Assembly (NCBI RefSeq): GCF_000308495.1 | Contig: NZ_BAFU01000003.1 | Location: 1 to 42,231, forward strand | Source: Nocardia brevicatena NBRC 12119 | Lineage (GTDB): Bacteria; Actinomycetota; Actinomycetes; Mycobacteriales; Mycobacteriaceae | Direction: 5' to 3' | Length of the DNA stretch: 42,231 bases | Part shown: piece after piece, positions 1 to 8,794 of the stretch | How the letters are laid out: each line of letters opens with the position of its first letter | How positions within the stretch are numbered: position 1 is the stretch's first letter | The notes under the pieces: generated by a model | The model's database searches: none | Told to the model about the DNA's origin: nothing | What the model saw: the letters and a program-made list of their open reading frames with translations, nothing else | Translations under genes and position numbers: made by a program

Positions 1-36
1 AGAGGGTAGGCATCGGTGGCGAGTTACGCGCGGGAA

Positions 37-699
37 TCACACGCCGCCGACGGCAGCGGCGCACATCGCGACGTTCAGCAGGATCAACAGGGCGGCAACC
101 GCGTAGATCACGTAAACGGCAACCATGCCGGGAGTCTTCTGCGGCACCGGTCCGATGGCGCCGTCGATGAAGAAGATGGCGGGGGTCCGGTAGTAGACCT
201 TGGTGCCCGGCCCCGGGTTGACCGGCACGGTGGTCTCGGCCGGCCCCATATCGAACAGCCACGGCGTCGAAACCCGTACGTGGTACTGGCCCGGCCCGAC
301 GGGGATATGGTTCGCGCCCCAGCGGGTGTTCGGCACCGGTTGGCCGTTGACCAGGATCTTCGGTTTCGTAATGGCCAGGATGAAGGCCAGCGGCATATAC
401 GACGCGTCGACGACCAGACTCGGAGGATCGGCCGGGTTCGGCTGTCCGAACTGCTGATCCGGCGGCGCGTAGGGAGCCCCGGGCCCACCGTACGGTGCGG
501 GCTGACCACCGAACTGGGCCGGTTGGCCGTACGGTGCGGGTGGTGGACCACCCGGATACATACCACCGGGTGCGCCCGGGAACGGCGGCTGCCTGCCCTG
601 GGGCGCACCGGGCGGAGCGAACCGGCCCGGTTGCCCCTGCGGCTGTCCGGGGAACGGCGCGGGCTGACCCTGAGGCGGGACGCCGCCGGGGTAACTCAT
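37..699 (-). CDS. Proline-rich membrane-anchored protein of unknown function
   Basis: 220 aa. Residues 1-90 are low complexity, rich in Pro, Gly and Gln (repeated PPGAPQG/PYGQPAQ-like units), and look disordered and cytoplasmic. Residues about 92-190 form a compact, mostly beta-like domain (VVDASYMPLAF, RWGANHIPVGPGQYHVRV) resembling PEGA/carboxypeptidase-like sandwiches, followed by one strong hydrophobic segment near 192-215 and a very short tail. The start at 699 follows a purine-rich stretch (GAGAGGAG). It reads the same way as glfT1, 142 bp downstream of it, so it may belong to the envelope operon or have its own promoter. No family is recognised; an envelope-assembly role is only suggested by location. 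Confidence 0.75.
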   Translation of the reverse strand: MSYPGGVPPQGQPAPFPGQPQGQPGRFAPPGAPQGRQPPFPGAPGGMYPGGPPPAPYGQPAQFGGQPAPYGGPGAPYAPPDQQFGQPNPADPPSLVVDASYMPLAFILAITKPKILVNGQPVPNTRWGANHIPVGPGQYHVRVSTPWLFDMGPAETTVPVNPGPGTKVYYRTPAIFFIDGAIGPVPQKTPGMVAVYVIYAVAALLILLNVAMCAAAVGGV

Positions 700-840
700 G
701 AAACTCCTCTCGAGACTGCTACTGTGCGCAAAATGTACCCGTCGCGGGCGGATCCCTCGCGTCGAGGAATGGCGGACGGTTCGCCCGAGAGCGCCGATAT
801 CGGCGAGACCGGGGCGGGCTCGCGACCCGGACGGGCCGCC

Positions 841-2211
841 CTACTCCGGCTTCTGGAACTGCTCGTTGCGGCCCAGACTGCGTAGATGGAACCATTCGCG
901 CAGGCCCGCAGGATCGCGACGGGTAACCAGGAAGAACCAGGAGAACCGGATCCACTCCTGTGGTAGCAGTTTGCGCATGCCCGGCTGCGACATCAGATAC
1001 CCGCGGTTGCGGTAGGTGAAATAGCGCTTGACGGGGTCGTCCGGATACTGCGTGTGCATCCGTCCCCCGAGGATGGGTTTGAACTCGGCCGAACCGTTGG
1101 GGTGCAGGTACGCGGTCTGCAGACAGGTGCCGAAGGGCAGACCCGAGCGCACCAGACGGCGATGCACCTCCACCTCGTCCCCGCGGACGAACAGGCGCAG
1201 ATCCGGAACACCGATAACGTCCACGGCCTGGGCGGAGATGAGCGCGCCGTTGAACAGCGAGGCGATCCCGGGCAGGAAATCGTCGCCGCCGAGTTCGGAG
1301 CGCAGCCGACGCCACACCACCCCGCGACGCAGCGGGAACGCCAGCCGGTCGGGGTCATCGATATCGCAGACCACCGGCGAGACCTCCACCAGCCGGTGCC
1401 GGCGTGCGCAGGAGAACAGGGTGGCCAGCACCTCCGGCCCCTCCGGGCGGCCGTCGTCGTCGGCCAGCCACACCCAGTCGGCGCCGAGCGTCAAAGCATG
1501 CAGGATGCCGAGCGCGAAACCGCCCGCGCCGCCGAGATTGTGAGCGGAACCGAGGTAGGTGGTCTCCACCGACTGCTCACGCACCAGATCGGCCACCTCG
1601 GGCTCGTTTCCGTTGTCCACCACGATCAGGTGGTCGACCGGGCGGGTCTGGACGGCAATGGCTTTCAGCGATTCGGTGAGCAGTTCACGCCGCTTGTGCG
1701 TGACGACGACGGCGACGATCTTCGCGGTCTCCCCGAATTCGACCTCCGGCAGTACGGCTCCGGGCTCGGGCGGCACCCTCTCCGACGCCCGGAGGTCGGG
1801 GGTGGCCGCCACGGTCCCCGAGTCGGACGAATCGGCCTCGGGCTTCGACGCGGTGCTCTCGCTCTCCTCGGCGGTCGAGTCGGACGCGTGCCCGACGGAC
1901 GCCGCGACCTCGCTCTCTCCGGTGGTCGAGTCGGTCGCTGGTTCGGCGGATGCCGCTGCGCCGTCGTCCTTCCCGGTGGTCGAGCCCGATGCGGGTTCGG
2001 CGGATGCCGTGTCCTCGCTCTCCCCAGCGGTCGGGCCGGACCCGGGTCCTACGGACACCGCCTCGGGCACGGCCGACCCGGAACGCGATTCGGGATCCCC
2101 GCTCCCCGGCCCAGGTGACGCGGCCCCCGCCGCCGGTCGCACCGCCCCCGCCTCGGCATCTGCCCGCGAATCCGCGGACGCCGCGGTGTTCTGGCCGGTC
2201 GGCTCACTCAT
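841..2211 (-). CDS. glfT1: Galactofuranosyltransferase GlfT1 with long repetitive N-terminal extension
   Basis: 456 aa. GlfT1 adds the first galactofuranose residues onto the decaprenyl-linked linker of arabinogalactan at the inner membrane. The GT-A fold (GT2) starts near residue 164 (KIVAVVVTHKRRELL), with nucleotide-binding VVDNGN near 198 and the metal-binding DDD at 251-253 in WVWLADDDGRP. FVRGDEVE and HPNGS motifs follow. The start at 2211 overlaps the wzt stop as ATGA. Residues 1-155 are a Ser/Ala/Glu-rich extension containing four imperfect 17-18-residue repeats (61-129); the mycobacterial enzyme, about 300 aa as I recall it, lacks this. Identity rests on the motifs and on its place beside wzm/wzt. 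Confidence 0.9.
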   Translation of the reverse strand: MSEPTGQNTAASADSRADAEAGAVRPAAGAASPGPGSGDPESRSGSAVPEAVSVGPGSGPTAGESEDTASAEPASGSTTGKDDGAAASAEPATDSTTGESEVAASVGHASDSTAEESESTASKPEADSSDSGTVAATPDLRASERVPPEPGAVLPEVEFGETAKIVAVVVTHKRRELLTESLKAIAVQTRPVDHLIVVDNGNEPEVADLVREQSVETTYLGSAHNLGGAGGFALGILHALTLGADWVWLADDDGRPEGPEVLATLFSCARRHRLVEVSPVVCDIDDPDRLAFPLRRGVVWRRLRSELGGDDFLPGIASLFNGALISAQAVDVIGVPDLRLFVRGDEVEVHRRLVRSGLPFGTCLQTAYLHPNGSAEFKPILGGRMHTQYPDDPVKRYFTYRNRGYLMSQPGMRKLLPQEWIRFSWFFLVTRRDPAGLREWFHLRSLGRNEQFQKPE

Positions 2212-3089
2212 ACCTGGTTTTTCTCCAATTCTTTTTCCGTCGTCTCGGCCGTCTCGGCCTCCTGGACGGTCTCCGGCGCGCTCGCCCCGGCGCGTTCGGC
2301 CTCCAGTTCGCGCAGCACCGCGGCGACGTGGTTGCCGGCTTCCGGCCCCTCGTAGGCGCGCACGACTTCCTCGATCCCGCCACGCAGCCGGATCTGCCCG
2401 TGGTCGATCCACAGCGCGGTATCGCAGAGTTGGGCGAGGAATTCGTTGGAATGGCTGGCGAATACCAGGATGCCCGAGCGGGCGACCAGTTCCTGCAGCC
2501 GCAGCCGGGCCTTCTTCATGAACTCGGCGTCGACCGCGCCGATACCCTCGTCCAGCAGCAGGATCTCCGGGTCGATGGAGGTGACCACACCCATCGCCAA
2601 CCGCACCCGCATACCGGTCGAATAGGTGCGCAGCGGCATCGACAGATACTCGCCGAGCTCGGTGAACTCCGCGATCTCGTCGATTTTCGACAGCATCTGC
2701 CTGCGGGTCTGGCCGAGGAACAGGCCGCGGATGATGATGTTCTCGTAGCCGGAGATCTCCGGGTCCATGCCGACGCCGAGGTCGAAGACCGGCGCCACCC
2801 GCCCTCGGATGCGGGCGCTGCCACGGGACGGCTCGTAGATCCCGGACAGCAGCCGCAGCAGCGTGGACTTACCCGCGCCGTTGTGCCCGACCAACCCGAC
2901 ACGGTCGCCTTCCTTCAGCGACAGGGTGATATCGCGCAATGCCTCCACGACCACCACATCGGACTGGTTGCGTCCGATCGCGCCGCCCGCCTTGCCGAGG
3001 AACGCCTTCTTCAGCGAACGTGACTTCGCGTCGAAGATCGGAAACTCCACCCACGCGCTGCGGGTTTCGATACTTACCTGATCGGTCAT
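2208..3089 (-). CDS. wzt: ABC exporter ATPase for the galactan precursor (Wzt)
   Basis: 293 aa. ATP-binding subunit of the O-antigen/galactan-type exporter that flips the polyprenyl-linked galactan across the membrane with Wzm. Walker A is GHNGAGKST (68-76), the signature is YSTGMRVRLAMG, and Walker B is ILLLDEGIGAVD followed by a switch histidine (FASHSNEF). The N-terminal preface (IFDAKSRSLKK) is typical of Wzt/TagH-like ATPases. The C-terminal 30 residues are Glu-rich and there is no separate carbohydrate-binding domain. The stop overlaps the glfT1 start by 4 bp and the wzm stop lies 14 bp upstream, so the three genes are probably one transcript. Confidence 0.93.
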   Translation of the reverse strand: MTDQVSIETRSAWVEFPIFDAKSRSLKKAFLGKAGGAIGRNQSDVVVVEALRDITLSLKEGDRVGLVGHNGAGKSTLLRLLSGIYEPSRGSARIRGRVAPVFDLGVGMDPEISGYENIIIRGLFLGQTRRQMLSKIDEIAEFTELGEYLSMPLRTYSTGMRVRLAMGVVTSIDPEILLLDEGIGAVDAEFMKKARLRLQELVARSGILVFASHSNEFLAQLCDTALWIDHGQIRLRGGIEEVVRAYEGPEAGNHVAAVLRELEAERAGASAPETVQEAETAETTEKELEKNQV

Positions 3090-3103
3090 GATCCGCCTGC
3101 CTC

Positions 3104-4147
3104 CTACACCCAGTACGGCACGCGCGACCGGTACTGCTTCAAGGCGAAGACAGCGACGATCCAGCCCACCGCGGTAATGGCTCCGACGATTCCCCAGTGA
3201 TACAGCTGCTGATCGTCCCCGAGCAGCGGCGCCCGGACGATTTCCAGGTAGTGGTAGGTGGGGACGATCTCGGCGAGTCGAGCCCGGTTGGCGATCTCAC
3301 CACCCTGCTCGTACAGGCTCTTGGTGCTCCACATGACGGGGGTCAACACGAACAGCATCAGCGTCATACTGCCCAGGATCGGGGCGATATCGCGATAGCG
3401 GGTGCTGAAGATGCCGAACACGATCGACACCCACATGGCGTTCAGGAAGACCAGCGCCAGCGCCGGTATCGCCATGATCGCTGTCGGGTGCAGATCCCGC
3501 CATACGCCGAACACCACCAGGATGACCAGGTAGATCAGCATGTTGTGGGCGAAGAACAGCATCTGCCGCCAGACCAGCCGGTAGATGTGCACGCTCAGCG
3601 CCGACGGCAGCTGTTTGATCAGCCCCTCATTGGCGATGAACACCTCGGCGCCCTCGAGGATGCCTGCCTGGATGACGTTCCACACGATCAGGCCGACCGC
3701 GACGTAGGGCAGGTAATCGGCCAACGGCTGGCCGAGCAGCGCCGCGTACAGGATGCCGATGGCCGTGGCCTGCACCGCGGTGGCGATGGTGATCCAGAAC
3801 GGGCCGATCACCGACCGTCGATAGCGCTGTTTGATGTCCTGCCAGCCCAACGACAGCCATAGCTCTCGTTGGGCGAACCCGTCGCGGACATCCCGCCAGG
3901 CGCGGGCGAAGGACTGCGAGTCGTTGACGAGCGGGACCGGTTCGTCGACCGTCTCGGGGTCGGCGGTGTCGTTCGCGGATACCGGGGTTGTTTCGGAACT
4001 CACAGGCTTCTCATCTGCAACTGGGGAGTCGTCAGGGCGCGCCGAGCTCTCGGCGGGGCGCTCTGGGTTCTCGTCGGTTACCTGGTCGGAGCGAGCGGCA
4101 GCTGCGGGCACGGTGCACGACACTACCTCGGTGTGGCCGAGGCGCAC
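3104..4147 (-). CDS. wzm: ABC-2 type galactan exporter permease (Wzm)
   Basis: 347 aa from a GTG at 4147. The transmembrane half of the galactan exporter: a membrane-interface stretch (LWLSLGWQDIKQRYRRSVIG) precedes about six hydrophobic segments, ending in the ALKQYRSRVPYWV tail typical of ABC-2 polysaccharide permeases. Residues 1-80 are hydrophilic, acidic and Pro/Ser-rich and are not part of the family core. A second GTG at 4123 is equally possible, so the N-terminus is uncertain. First gene of the wzm-wzt-glfT1 run; Bpa ends 78 bp upstream on the same strand. Confidence 0.9.
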   Translation of the reverse strand: MRLGHTEVVSCTVPAAAARSDQVTDENPERPAESSARPDDSPVADEKPVSSETTPVSANDTADPETVDEPVPLVNDSQSFARAWRDVRDGFAQRELWLSLGWQDIKQRYRRSVIGPFWITIATAVQATAIGILYAALLGQPLADYLPYVAVGLIVWNVIQAGILEGAEVFIANEGLIKQLPSALSVHIYRLVWRQMLFFAHNMLIYLVILVVFGVWRDLHPTAIMAIPALALVFLNAMWVSIVFGIFSTRYRDIAPILGSMTLMLFVLTPVMWSTKSLYEQGGEIANRARLAEIVPTYHYLEIVRAPLLGDDQQLYHWGIVGAITAVGWIVAVFALKQYRSRVPYWV

Positions 4148-4225
4148 ACAGATGTCGTGCTCACAGACACTTCTGTGTACTTTCCGGGTCCACGGATACC
4201 GCTGTGCTCGCCTATCCCGCGGAGC

Positions 4226-4831
4226 TCACAGATACTGTCCGGTGCCACCGATCGACTGGCCGTGCTGCGCGCCGCGCCCCTCGGCGGCGTGGAGACCCGG
4301 CGGCAGTGCCCCCTGGCGCATCTGTTCCAGCTGGGCCCGGGCCGCCATCTGCTGGGCGAACAGCGCGGTCTGGATACCGTGGAACAGCCCCTCCAACCAG
4401 CCCACCAACTGGGCCTGGGCCACCCGCAGTTCGGCATCCGAGGGCACGGCCTCCTCGCTGAACGGCAGCGCCAGCCGCTCCAGCTCCTCGCGCAGTTCCG
4501 GGGCCAGGCCCTGTTCCAGCTCCCGGATCGACGATTTGTGGATCTCGGCCAGGCGGGTTCGGCTGGCATCGTCGAGCGGAGCGGCGCGCACCTCCTCCAG
4601 CAGCTGTTTGATCATGGTGCCGATCCGCATGACCTTGGCCGGCTGCTCGACCATGTCCGTCAACGATTCACCCGAATCCGCGCGCTCGTCGGAATCCTCC
4701 GCGGATTTCTCGCGCTCGAGGTACGCCGCGTCCGGCTCGGGGCTCGCGGGCAGCACCAGTCGACGGCCTTCCGGTCCGATCACCACAACGGGTTCCGAGG
4801 GATCATCCGATTGCGTCATGGTCCCCATCAT
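4226..4831 (-). CDS. bpa: Bacterial proteasome activator Bpa (PafE)
   Basis: 201 aa. Bpa/PafE forms a dodecameric ring that docks on the 20S proteasome and opens its gate for ATP-independent degradation of unfolded or Pup-independent substrates. The C-terminus reads GGTGQYL, the characteristic gate-opening docking tail. The core (about residues 58-170) is the expected four-helix bundle (KVMRIGTMIKQLLEEVR, LVGWLEGLFHGIQTALFAQQM), and residues 25-57 form an acidic linker. It is a little longer than the mycobacterial protein (about 175 aa). It sits between wzm and a divergent aminotransferase-like gene, the order I recall for Rv3778c-Rv3781. ATG is at 4831, with another in-frame Met four codons later. 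Confidence 0.92.
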   Translation of the reverse strand: MMGTMTQSDDPSEPVVVIGPEGRRLVLPASPEPDAAYLEREKSAEDSDERADSGESLTDMVEQPAKVMRIGTMIKQLLEEVRAAPLDDASRTRLAEIHKSSIRELEQGLAPELREELERLALPFSEEAVPSDAELRVAQAQLVGWLEGLFHGIQTALFAQQMAARAQLEQMRQGALPPGLHAAEGRGAQHGQSIGGTGQYL

Positions 4832-4944
4832 TCCGTGTTCGTCGCGAAGACGCTAAAGCCGGTGGTGTCGGCCCGGATTATTCGGGCGTATCCGCCGCCG
4901 ACCAGGGTTACCGGGTCATGGCCGCTGGCCTTAAAGTGGCCAGC

Positions 4945-6147
4945 ATGACTTACGACGTCGCGCGGGTTCGGGGCCTGATACCGTCCCTGGGCGACGGGTG
5001 GACCCATCTGGCCCCGCAAACGGGCATGCTGGTCCCGGAGTCGGTCTCGCGAGCGGTCTCGACCGGCTTCCGCACCACGTCCTTCTCCCACAGCGGGACG
5101 CACCCGGTGAACCGGCACAGCGCCGAGATCCTGCAGTCGGCGCGCGAGGCCGTCGCGGATCTGGTGGGCGGCGATCCGACGGGGGTGGTGCTCGGAGCGG
5201 ATCGGGCGGTCCTGCTGGCCTGTCTGGCCGAGTCACTGAGCTCCCGGCTGGGGCTGGGCACCGGGATCGTGCTGTCCCGGCTGGACGACGAGGCCAATGT
5301 CGCCCCCTGGTTGCGGATCGCCAACCGCTACGGCGCCCACGTGCGCTGGGCGGAGGTGGAGATCGAAACCTGTGAGATGCCGTCCTGGCAGTTCGAGGAG
5401 TTGATCGGCCCGACCGCGCGACTGGTCGCCCTGACCGCGGCCTCCCCGATCGTCGGGTCCGCGCCCGCCGTGCGGGTCGCGGCGGACCGGGTGCACCAGG
5501 TGGGCGGGCTGCTGGTCGCGGACGCGCTCGGCGCGGCGCCGTACGCGCTGGTCGATATCGAGGAACTCAACGCCGACGTGGTGGCGTTGAGCGCGGCCGC
5601 CTGGGGCGGGCCGGCGGTGGGCGCGCTGGTCTTCCGCGATCCGGCGTTTCTGGACCGGATCCCGTCCATGTCGCTGAGCCCCTACGCCAAGGGTGCGGAG
5701 CGGCTCGAAATGGGGGTGCACCAGTACGGGCTGCTGGCCGGGTTGACCGCCTCCATCGACTATCTGGCCGCTCTGGACGAACGCGCCGCCGGTTCCCGCC
5801 GCGAACGGCTCGAGGTCTCCATCACCTCGCTGCAGGACTACCACGAGCAGCTGTTCGAATATCTGCTGGGCCTGCTGGACAAGGTCCCGGGTTTGCATGT
5901 GATCGGCCGGGCCGCCACCCGCATCCCGACCGTCAGCTTCACCATCGATGGGATGCGGGCGGAGAAGATCGCCGCCGAACTGGCCCGCGACCGGATCCTC
6001 GTACTGGCCGGCACCCACGGTGGCAGCCGGTTGCTGGACGCGCTGGGTGTCAACGACGAGGGGGGAGCGGTCACCCTCGGACTGGCCCCCTACACCACGA
6101 AGTTCGAGATCGACCAGTTCGGCAGCGCGCTCACCGCGCTCACCTGA
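4945..6147 (+). CDS. Class V aminotransferase/cysteine desulfurase-fold protein lacking the PLP lysine
   Basis: 400 aa. Fold-type I PLP enzyme of the SufS/NifS-like family, similar to the cysteine-desulfurase-related Rv3778c of mycobacteria. The start at 4945 (MTYDVARVRGLIPSLGDGW) is preferred over the ATG at 4918 because the family begins here. The PLP-phosphate loop (VADALGAAPYALVDIEEL) is present, but the segment that should carry the Schiff-base lysine (SGHK-x-x-GP in SufS) reads SAAAWGGP near residue 222, so both His and Lys are alanine. That predicts a pseudo-enzyme or non-catalytic PLP/substrate binder. It diverges from bpa and converges with the oxidoreductase, the stops lying one base apart. 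Confidence 0.85.
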   Translation: MTYDVARVRGLIPSLGDGWTHLAPQTGMLVPESVSRAVSTGFRTTSFSHSGTHPVNRHSAEILQSAREAVADLVGGDPTGVVLGADRAVLLACLAESLSSRLGLGTGIVLSRLDDEANVAPWLRIANRYGAHVRWAEVEIETCEMPSWQFEELIGPTARLVALTAASPIVGSAPAVRVAADRVHQVGGLLVADALGAAPYALVDIEELNADVVALSAAAWGGPAVGALVFRDPAFLDRIPSMSLSPYAKGAERLEMGVHQYGLLAGLTASIDYLAALDERAAGSRRERLEVSITSLQDYHEQLFEYLLGLLDKVPGLHVIGRAATRIPTVSFTIDGMRAEKIAAELARDRILVLAGTHGGSRLLDALGVNDEGGAVTLGLAPYTTKFEIDQFGSALTALT

Positions 6148-6148
6148 G

Positions 6149-7153
6149 CTACCGGTCCGCGCCGACCCGGAGGACGACCTTGCCGAAGGTATCGGCCTCG
6201 TCGAGCATGCGATGGGCGGCGGCGGCCTCGGTGATCGGCACCTCGGCGTGTATCACCGGCACGACGGCGCCCTCCGCGAGCAGCGGCCATACATGTGTGC
6301 GGAGTTCGGCGACGATATCGGCCTTGCTGCCCCGCCCGGTGGCCGGGCGGCCGCGCAGGTTCGTGGCCCGTACCGTACCGCGTTTGCGCAAGAGAGCGCC
6401 CAGGTCCAGTTCGGCGCGGGTGCCGCCCTGCATGCCGATGACGACCAGCTGCCCGTCGAGGGCCAGCGCTTCGACGTTGCGGGGCAGATAGGCGGCGCCC
6501 ATATTGTCGAGAATGATGTCGGCACCCGGTCCGCCGAGCCCCTGTTCGCCGCGGACGACGGCCACGAAGTCCTCGTCCCGGTAGTTGATCGGCACACTCG
6601 CGCCGAGTTCCCGGCAGCGTTCCAGTTTCGCCGCCGAACCCGCCGTCACCGCGACCCGGGCCCCCAGCCGGACCCCGATCTGGATCGCATGGGTACCGAT
6701 ACCGCTGCCGCCACCGTGGACGAGCAGCAACTGGCCGGAACGCAGCCCGGCCGTCATCACCAGGTTCGACCACACTGTGGCCGCGACCTCGGGCAGGCCG
6801 GCCGCCGCCGCCGGATCCAGCCCCTCCGGAACCGGTAGCACCTGTCCGGCGGGCACCACCACCTTCTCGGCGTATCCGCCACCGGACAGCAGGGCACACA
6901 CTCGATCGCCGACCGCCCATTCGTCCACCCCCGCGCCGACCGCGGCGATCACCCCCGAACACTCCAGTCCGGGGATCTCGCTCGCACCCGGCGGCGGCCG
7001 GTAGTACCCGCGCCGTTGCAGCAGATCTGCGCGGTTCACCCCTGCCGCGGCAACGTCGATCAGCACCTCGCCCGCCGCGGGGACGGGGTCGGGCGCCTCG
7101 CCCCACTGCATCACTTCGGGCTCTCCGAACTCGGTCACGTTGATCGCGCGCAT
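6149..7153 (-). CDS. NAD(P)H:quinone oxidoreductase (zinc-free medium-chain dehydrogenase)
   Basis: 334 aa. Quinone oxidoreductase-like MDR family (QOR/PIG3 type). The N-terminal GroES-like domain has the VNRADLLQRRGYYRPPPG signature of PIG3/QOR enzymes and no zinc-binding cysteines; the Rossmann domain starts at LLVHGGGSGIGTHAIQIG. It probably reduces quinones or enones with NADPH. The start at 7153 (MRAINVTEFGEPEVM) is fixed by homology; the frame stays open further upstream but with non-family sequence. Resembles Rv3777. Confidence 0.9.
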   Translation of the reverse strand: MRAINVTEFGEPEVMQWGEAPDPVPAAGEVLIDVAAAGVNRADLLQRRGYYRPPPGASEIPGLECSGVIAAVGAGVDEWAVGDRVCALLSGGGYAEKVVVPAGQVLPVPEGLDPAAAAGLPEVAATVWSNLVMTAGLRSGQLLLVHGGGSGIGTHAIQIGVRLGARVAVTAGSAAKLERCRELGASVPINYRDEDFVAVVRGEQGLGGPGADIILDNMGAAYLPRNVEALALDGQLVVIGMQGGTRAELDLGALLRKRGTVRATNLRGRPATGRGSKADIVAELRTHVWPLLAEGAVVPVIHAEVPITEAAAAHRMLDEADTFGKVVLRVGADR

Positions 7154-7463
7154 CGCCCCATAGTGCCGCAACAGGCGGGAAATACCGACAGCCTGCGTAG
7201 GAGCGTGGCGCGTGGGCAATGCGCGGCGGCCCCGGTCGCGGTTGTCGTTTGCTCGCGTGTGGCGGGAGCGGGGAGCGGAATGGACGCCGCCGCGTATCGG
7301 ACCGTCGGTCGACCATGCGGCATACGAGCGGAGGGTACGGTGTGTCCGATGGTGTTTCGATCGAATTCGGCAGGTCACCACCCCCGCGCCGCGCACCGCG
7401 GTCCGGCAGGAGATTCCGTGGAGCGCCGATGCGGAGCCCGGACAGGGACTAGCGTTGCCGGAT
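7154..7463. other. 310-bp divergent intergenic region
   Basis: Lies between the starts of the leftward oxidoreductase and the rightward hydroxy-acid oxidase. Reading frames stay open through it on both strands because of the GC content, but none has family-like sequence. Two promoters are expected here. I see no convincing -10/-35 pair, operator or hairpin. Confidence 0.4.
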
Positions 7464-8639
7464 GTGAGCGGCTTCATCAATTTTCAGAACGAGATCTACC
7501 TGCGCGGGATGGGCGGGCTGGTGCCCGAACTGCCGATGACGGCCGATGGGCTGGAGGAACGGGCGCGGGAGCTGCTCGACGCGCGGGCCTACGCCTATGT
7601 CGCCGGCAGCGCGTCCGGTGAACGGACCGCCGCGGCCAACCGGGTGGCCTTCGAGCGGTACCGGATCGTACCGCGCATGCTGCGCGCGGCCAGTGGACCG
7701 GATGCCCGCGACCTGAACGTCGAGGTATTGGGCACCCGGCTCGCCGCCCCGGTGCTGACCGCGCCCGTCGGGGTACTGGAACTGCTGCATGAGCGCGGCG
7801 AGGTGGTGGTCGCCGAGGTCGCTGCGGAGCTGGGGCTCGGTACCGTGCTGTCCACGGCGTCGTCCTCGACCATCGAGGAGGTGGGGGCGGCGGCCGGTGA
7901 CTGGTGGTTCCAGCTGTACTGGCCCGCCGACGACGAACTGGCCCGGTCCTTCGTGCGGCGGGCCGAAACGGCGGGCGCCAAGGCGATCATGGTCACCGTG
8001 GACACGCCCTCGCTGGGGTGGCGGCCGCGCGACCTCGAATTGGCGCATCTGCCGTTCCTGCTCGGCAAGGGCATCGCCAACTACCTCGCCGATCCGGTGT
8101 TCCGGGCGAAGCTGTCCACCCCGCCGGAGGAGAGCGAGGACGCCATGCGGCTCGCCATCCTGACCTGGGTGGGCCTGTTCGGCAATCACACACTGCGTCC
8201 GGCCGATGTGGCGCGGCTGCGGGAATGGACCGATCTGCCGATCGCGGTGAAGGGAGTGCTGCATCCCGACGACGCTCGACTGGTCGTGGACGCGGGAGCC
8301 GATGCCGTGGTGGTCAGCAATCACGGTGGCCGCCAGGTGGACAATGCGATCGCCGCGCTGGACGCGCTGCCGGCCGTGGTCGCGGCCGTCGGGGACCGTG
8401 CCGATGTGCTGTTCGATTCCGGTGTCCGCACCGGATCGGATGTGCTGGTGGCGCTGGCGCTCGGCGCCAAGGCGGTCCTCTACGGGCGCCCCTGGGCCTA
8501 TGCGCTCGGGATGGCCGGTCGCGAGGGTGTGCGGCATGCCCTGCGCCTGTTGCTCGCCGATTTCGATTCGGCCATGGGCCTTTCCGGCTGCGTCGATCTC
8601 GCGGGGGTCGACCGCAATCTGCTCGCGATACAGCGGTGA
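7464..8639 (+). CDS. FMN-dependent alpha-hydroxy-acid oxidising protein (lactate 2-monooxygenase/LldD-like)
   Basis: 391 aa from GTG 7464. TIM-barrel flavoenzyme oxidising L-2-hydroxy acids. It opens with FINFQNEIYLRGMGG, a lactate-2-monooxygenase-type start. It carries the FMN/substrate motifs APVGVLELLH, STASSSTIEE, FQLYWPADDE and VDTPSLGWRPRD, the catalytic SNHGGRQVD (active-site His and substrate Arg), and the phosphate-binding DSGVRTGSDVL and GRPWAYAL. This long-insert pattern (GKGIANYLADPVFRAKL) favours the monooxygenase branch over LldD dehydrogenase. A TTG at 7455 is an alternative start. Confidence 0.88.
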   Translation: MSGFINFQNEIYLRGMGGLVPELPMTADGLEERARELLDARAYAYVAGSASGERTAAANRVAFERYRIVPRMLRAASGPDARDLNVEVLGTRLAAPVLTAPVGVLELLHERGEVVVAEVAAELGLGTVLSTASSSTIEEVGAAAGDWWFQLYWPADDELARSFVRRAETAGAKAIMVTVDTPSLGWRPRDLELAHLPFLLGKGIANYLADPVFRAKLSTPPEESEDAMRLAILTWVGLFGNHTLRPADVARLREWTDLPIAVKGVLHPDDARLVVDAGADAVVVSNHGGRQVDNAIAALDALPAVVAAVGDRADVLFDSGVRTGSDVLVALALGAKAVLYGRPWAYALGMAGREGVRHALRLLLADFDSAMGLSGCVDLAGVDRNLLAIQR

Positions 8640-8703
8640 GCGGGTCGGGTGGTAACCGAGTACCGCTCGAACGGCTCGGTGGATCGGTTACCATCAGGGG
8701 CCT

Positions 8704-8788
8704 GGAGACGTGGCAGAGCGGCCGAATGCACTCGCCTTGAAAGCGAGAGTCGTGAGAGCGACCGGGGGTTCAAATCCCTCCGTCTCCG
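8704..8788 (+). tRNA. tRNA-Ser(TGA)
   Basis: Acceptor stem GGAGACG pairs perfectly with CGTCTCC. Anticodon loop CTTGAAA gives anticodon TGA, flanked by ACTCGC/GCGAG. A long class-II variable arm follows and the T-arm loop is GGTTCAAATCC. The discriminator is G and CCA is not encoded. No duplicated 3' end was noticed near it, so it does not appear to be used as an attachment site. Confidence 0.95.
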
Positions 8789-8794
8789 CAGATT

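Noticed and set aside
1054-2118. 354-codon open frame opposite glfT1
   Set aside because: Antisense shadow of a GC-rich coding region; composition is His/Arg/Gly-rich with no family features, while the minus strand carries clear GlfT1 motifs.
5233-6018. Long minus-strand frame across the aminotransferase-like gene
   Set aside because: Sequence is Gln/Gly/Arg-rich shadow; the plus-strand frame has domain motifs and a good start.
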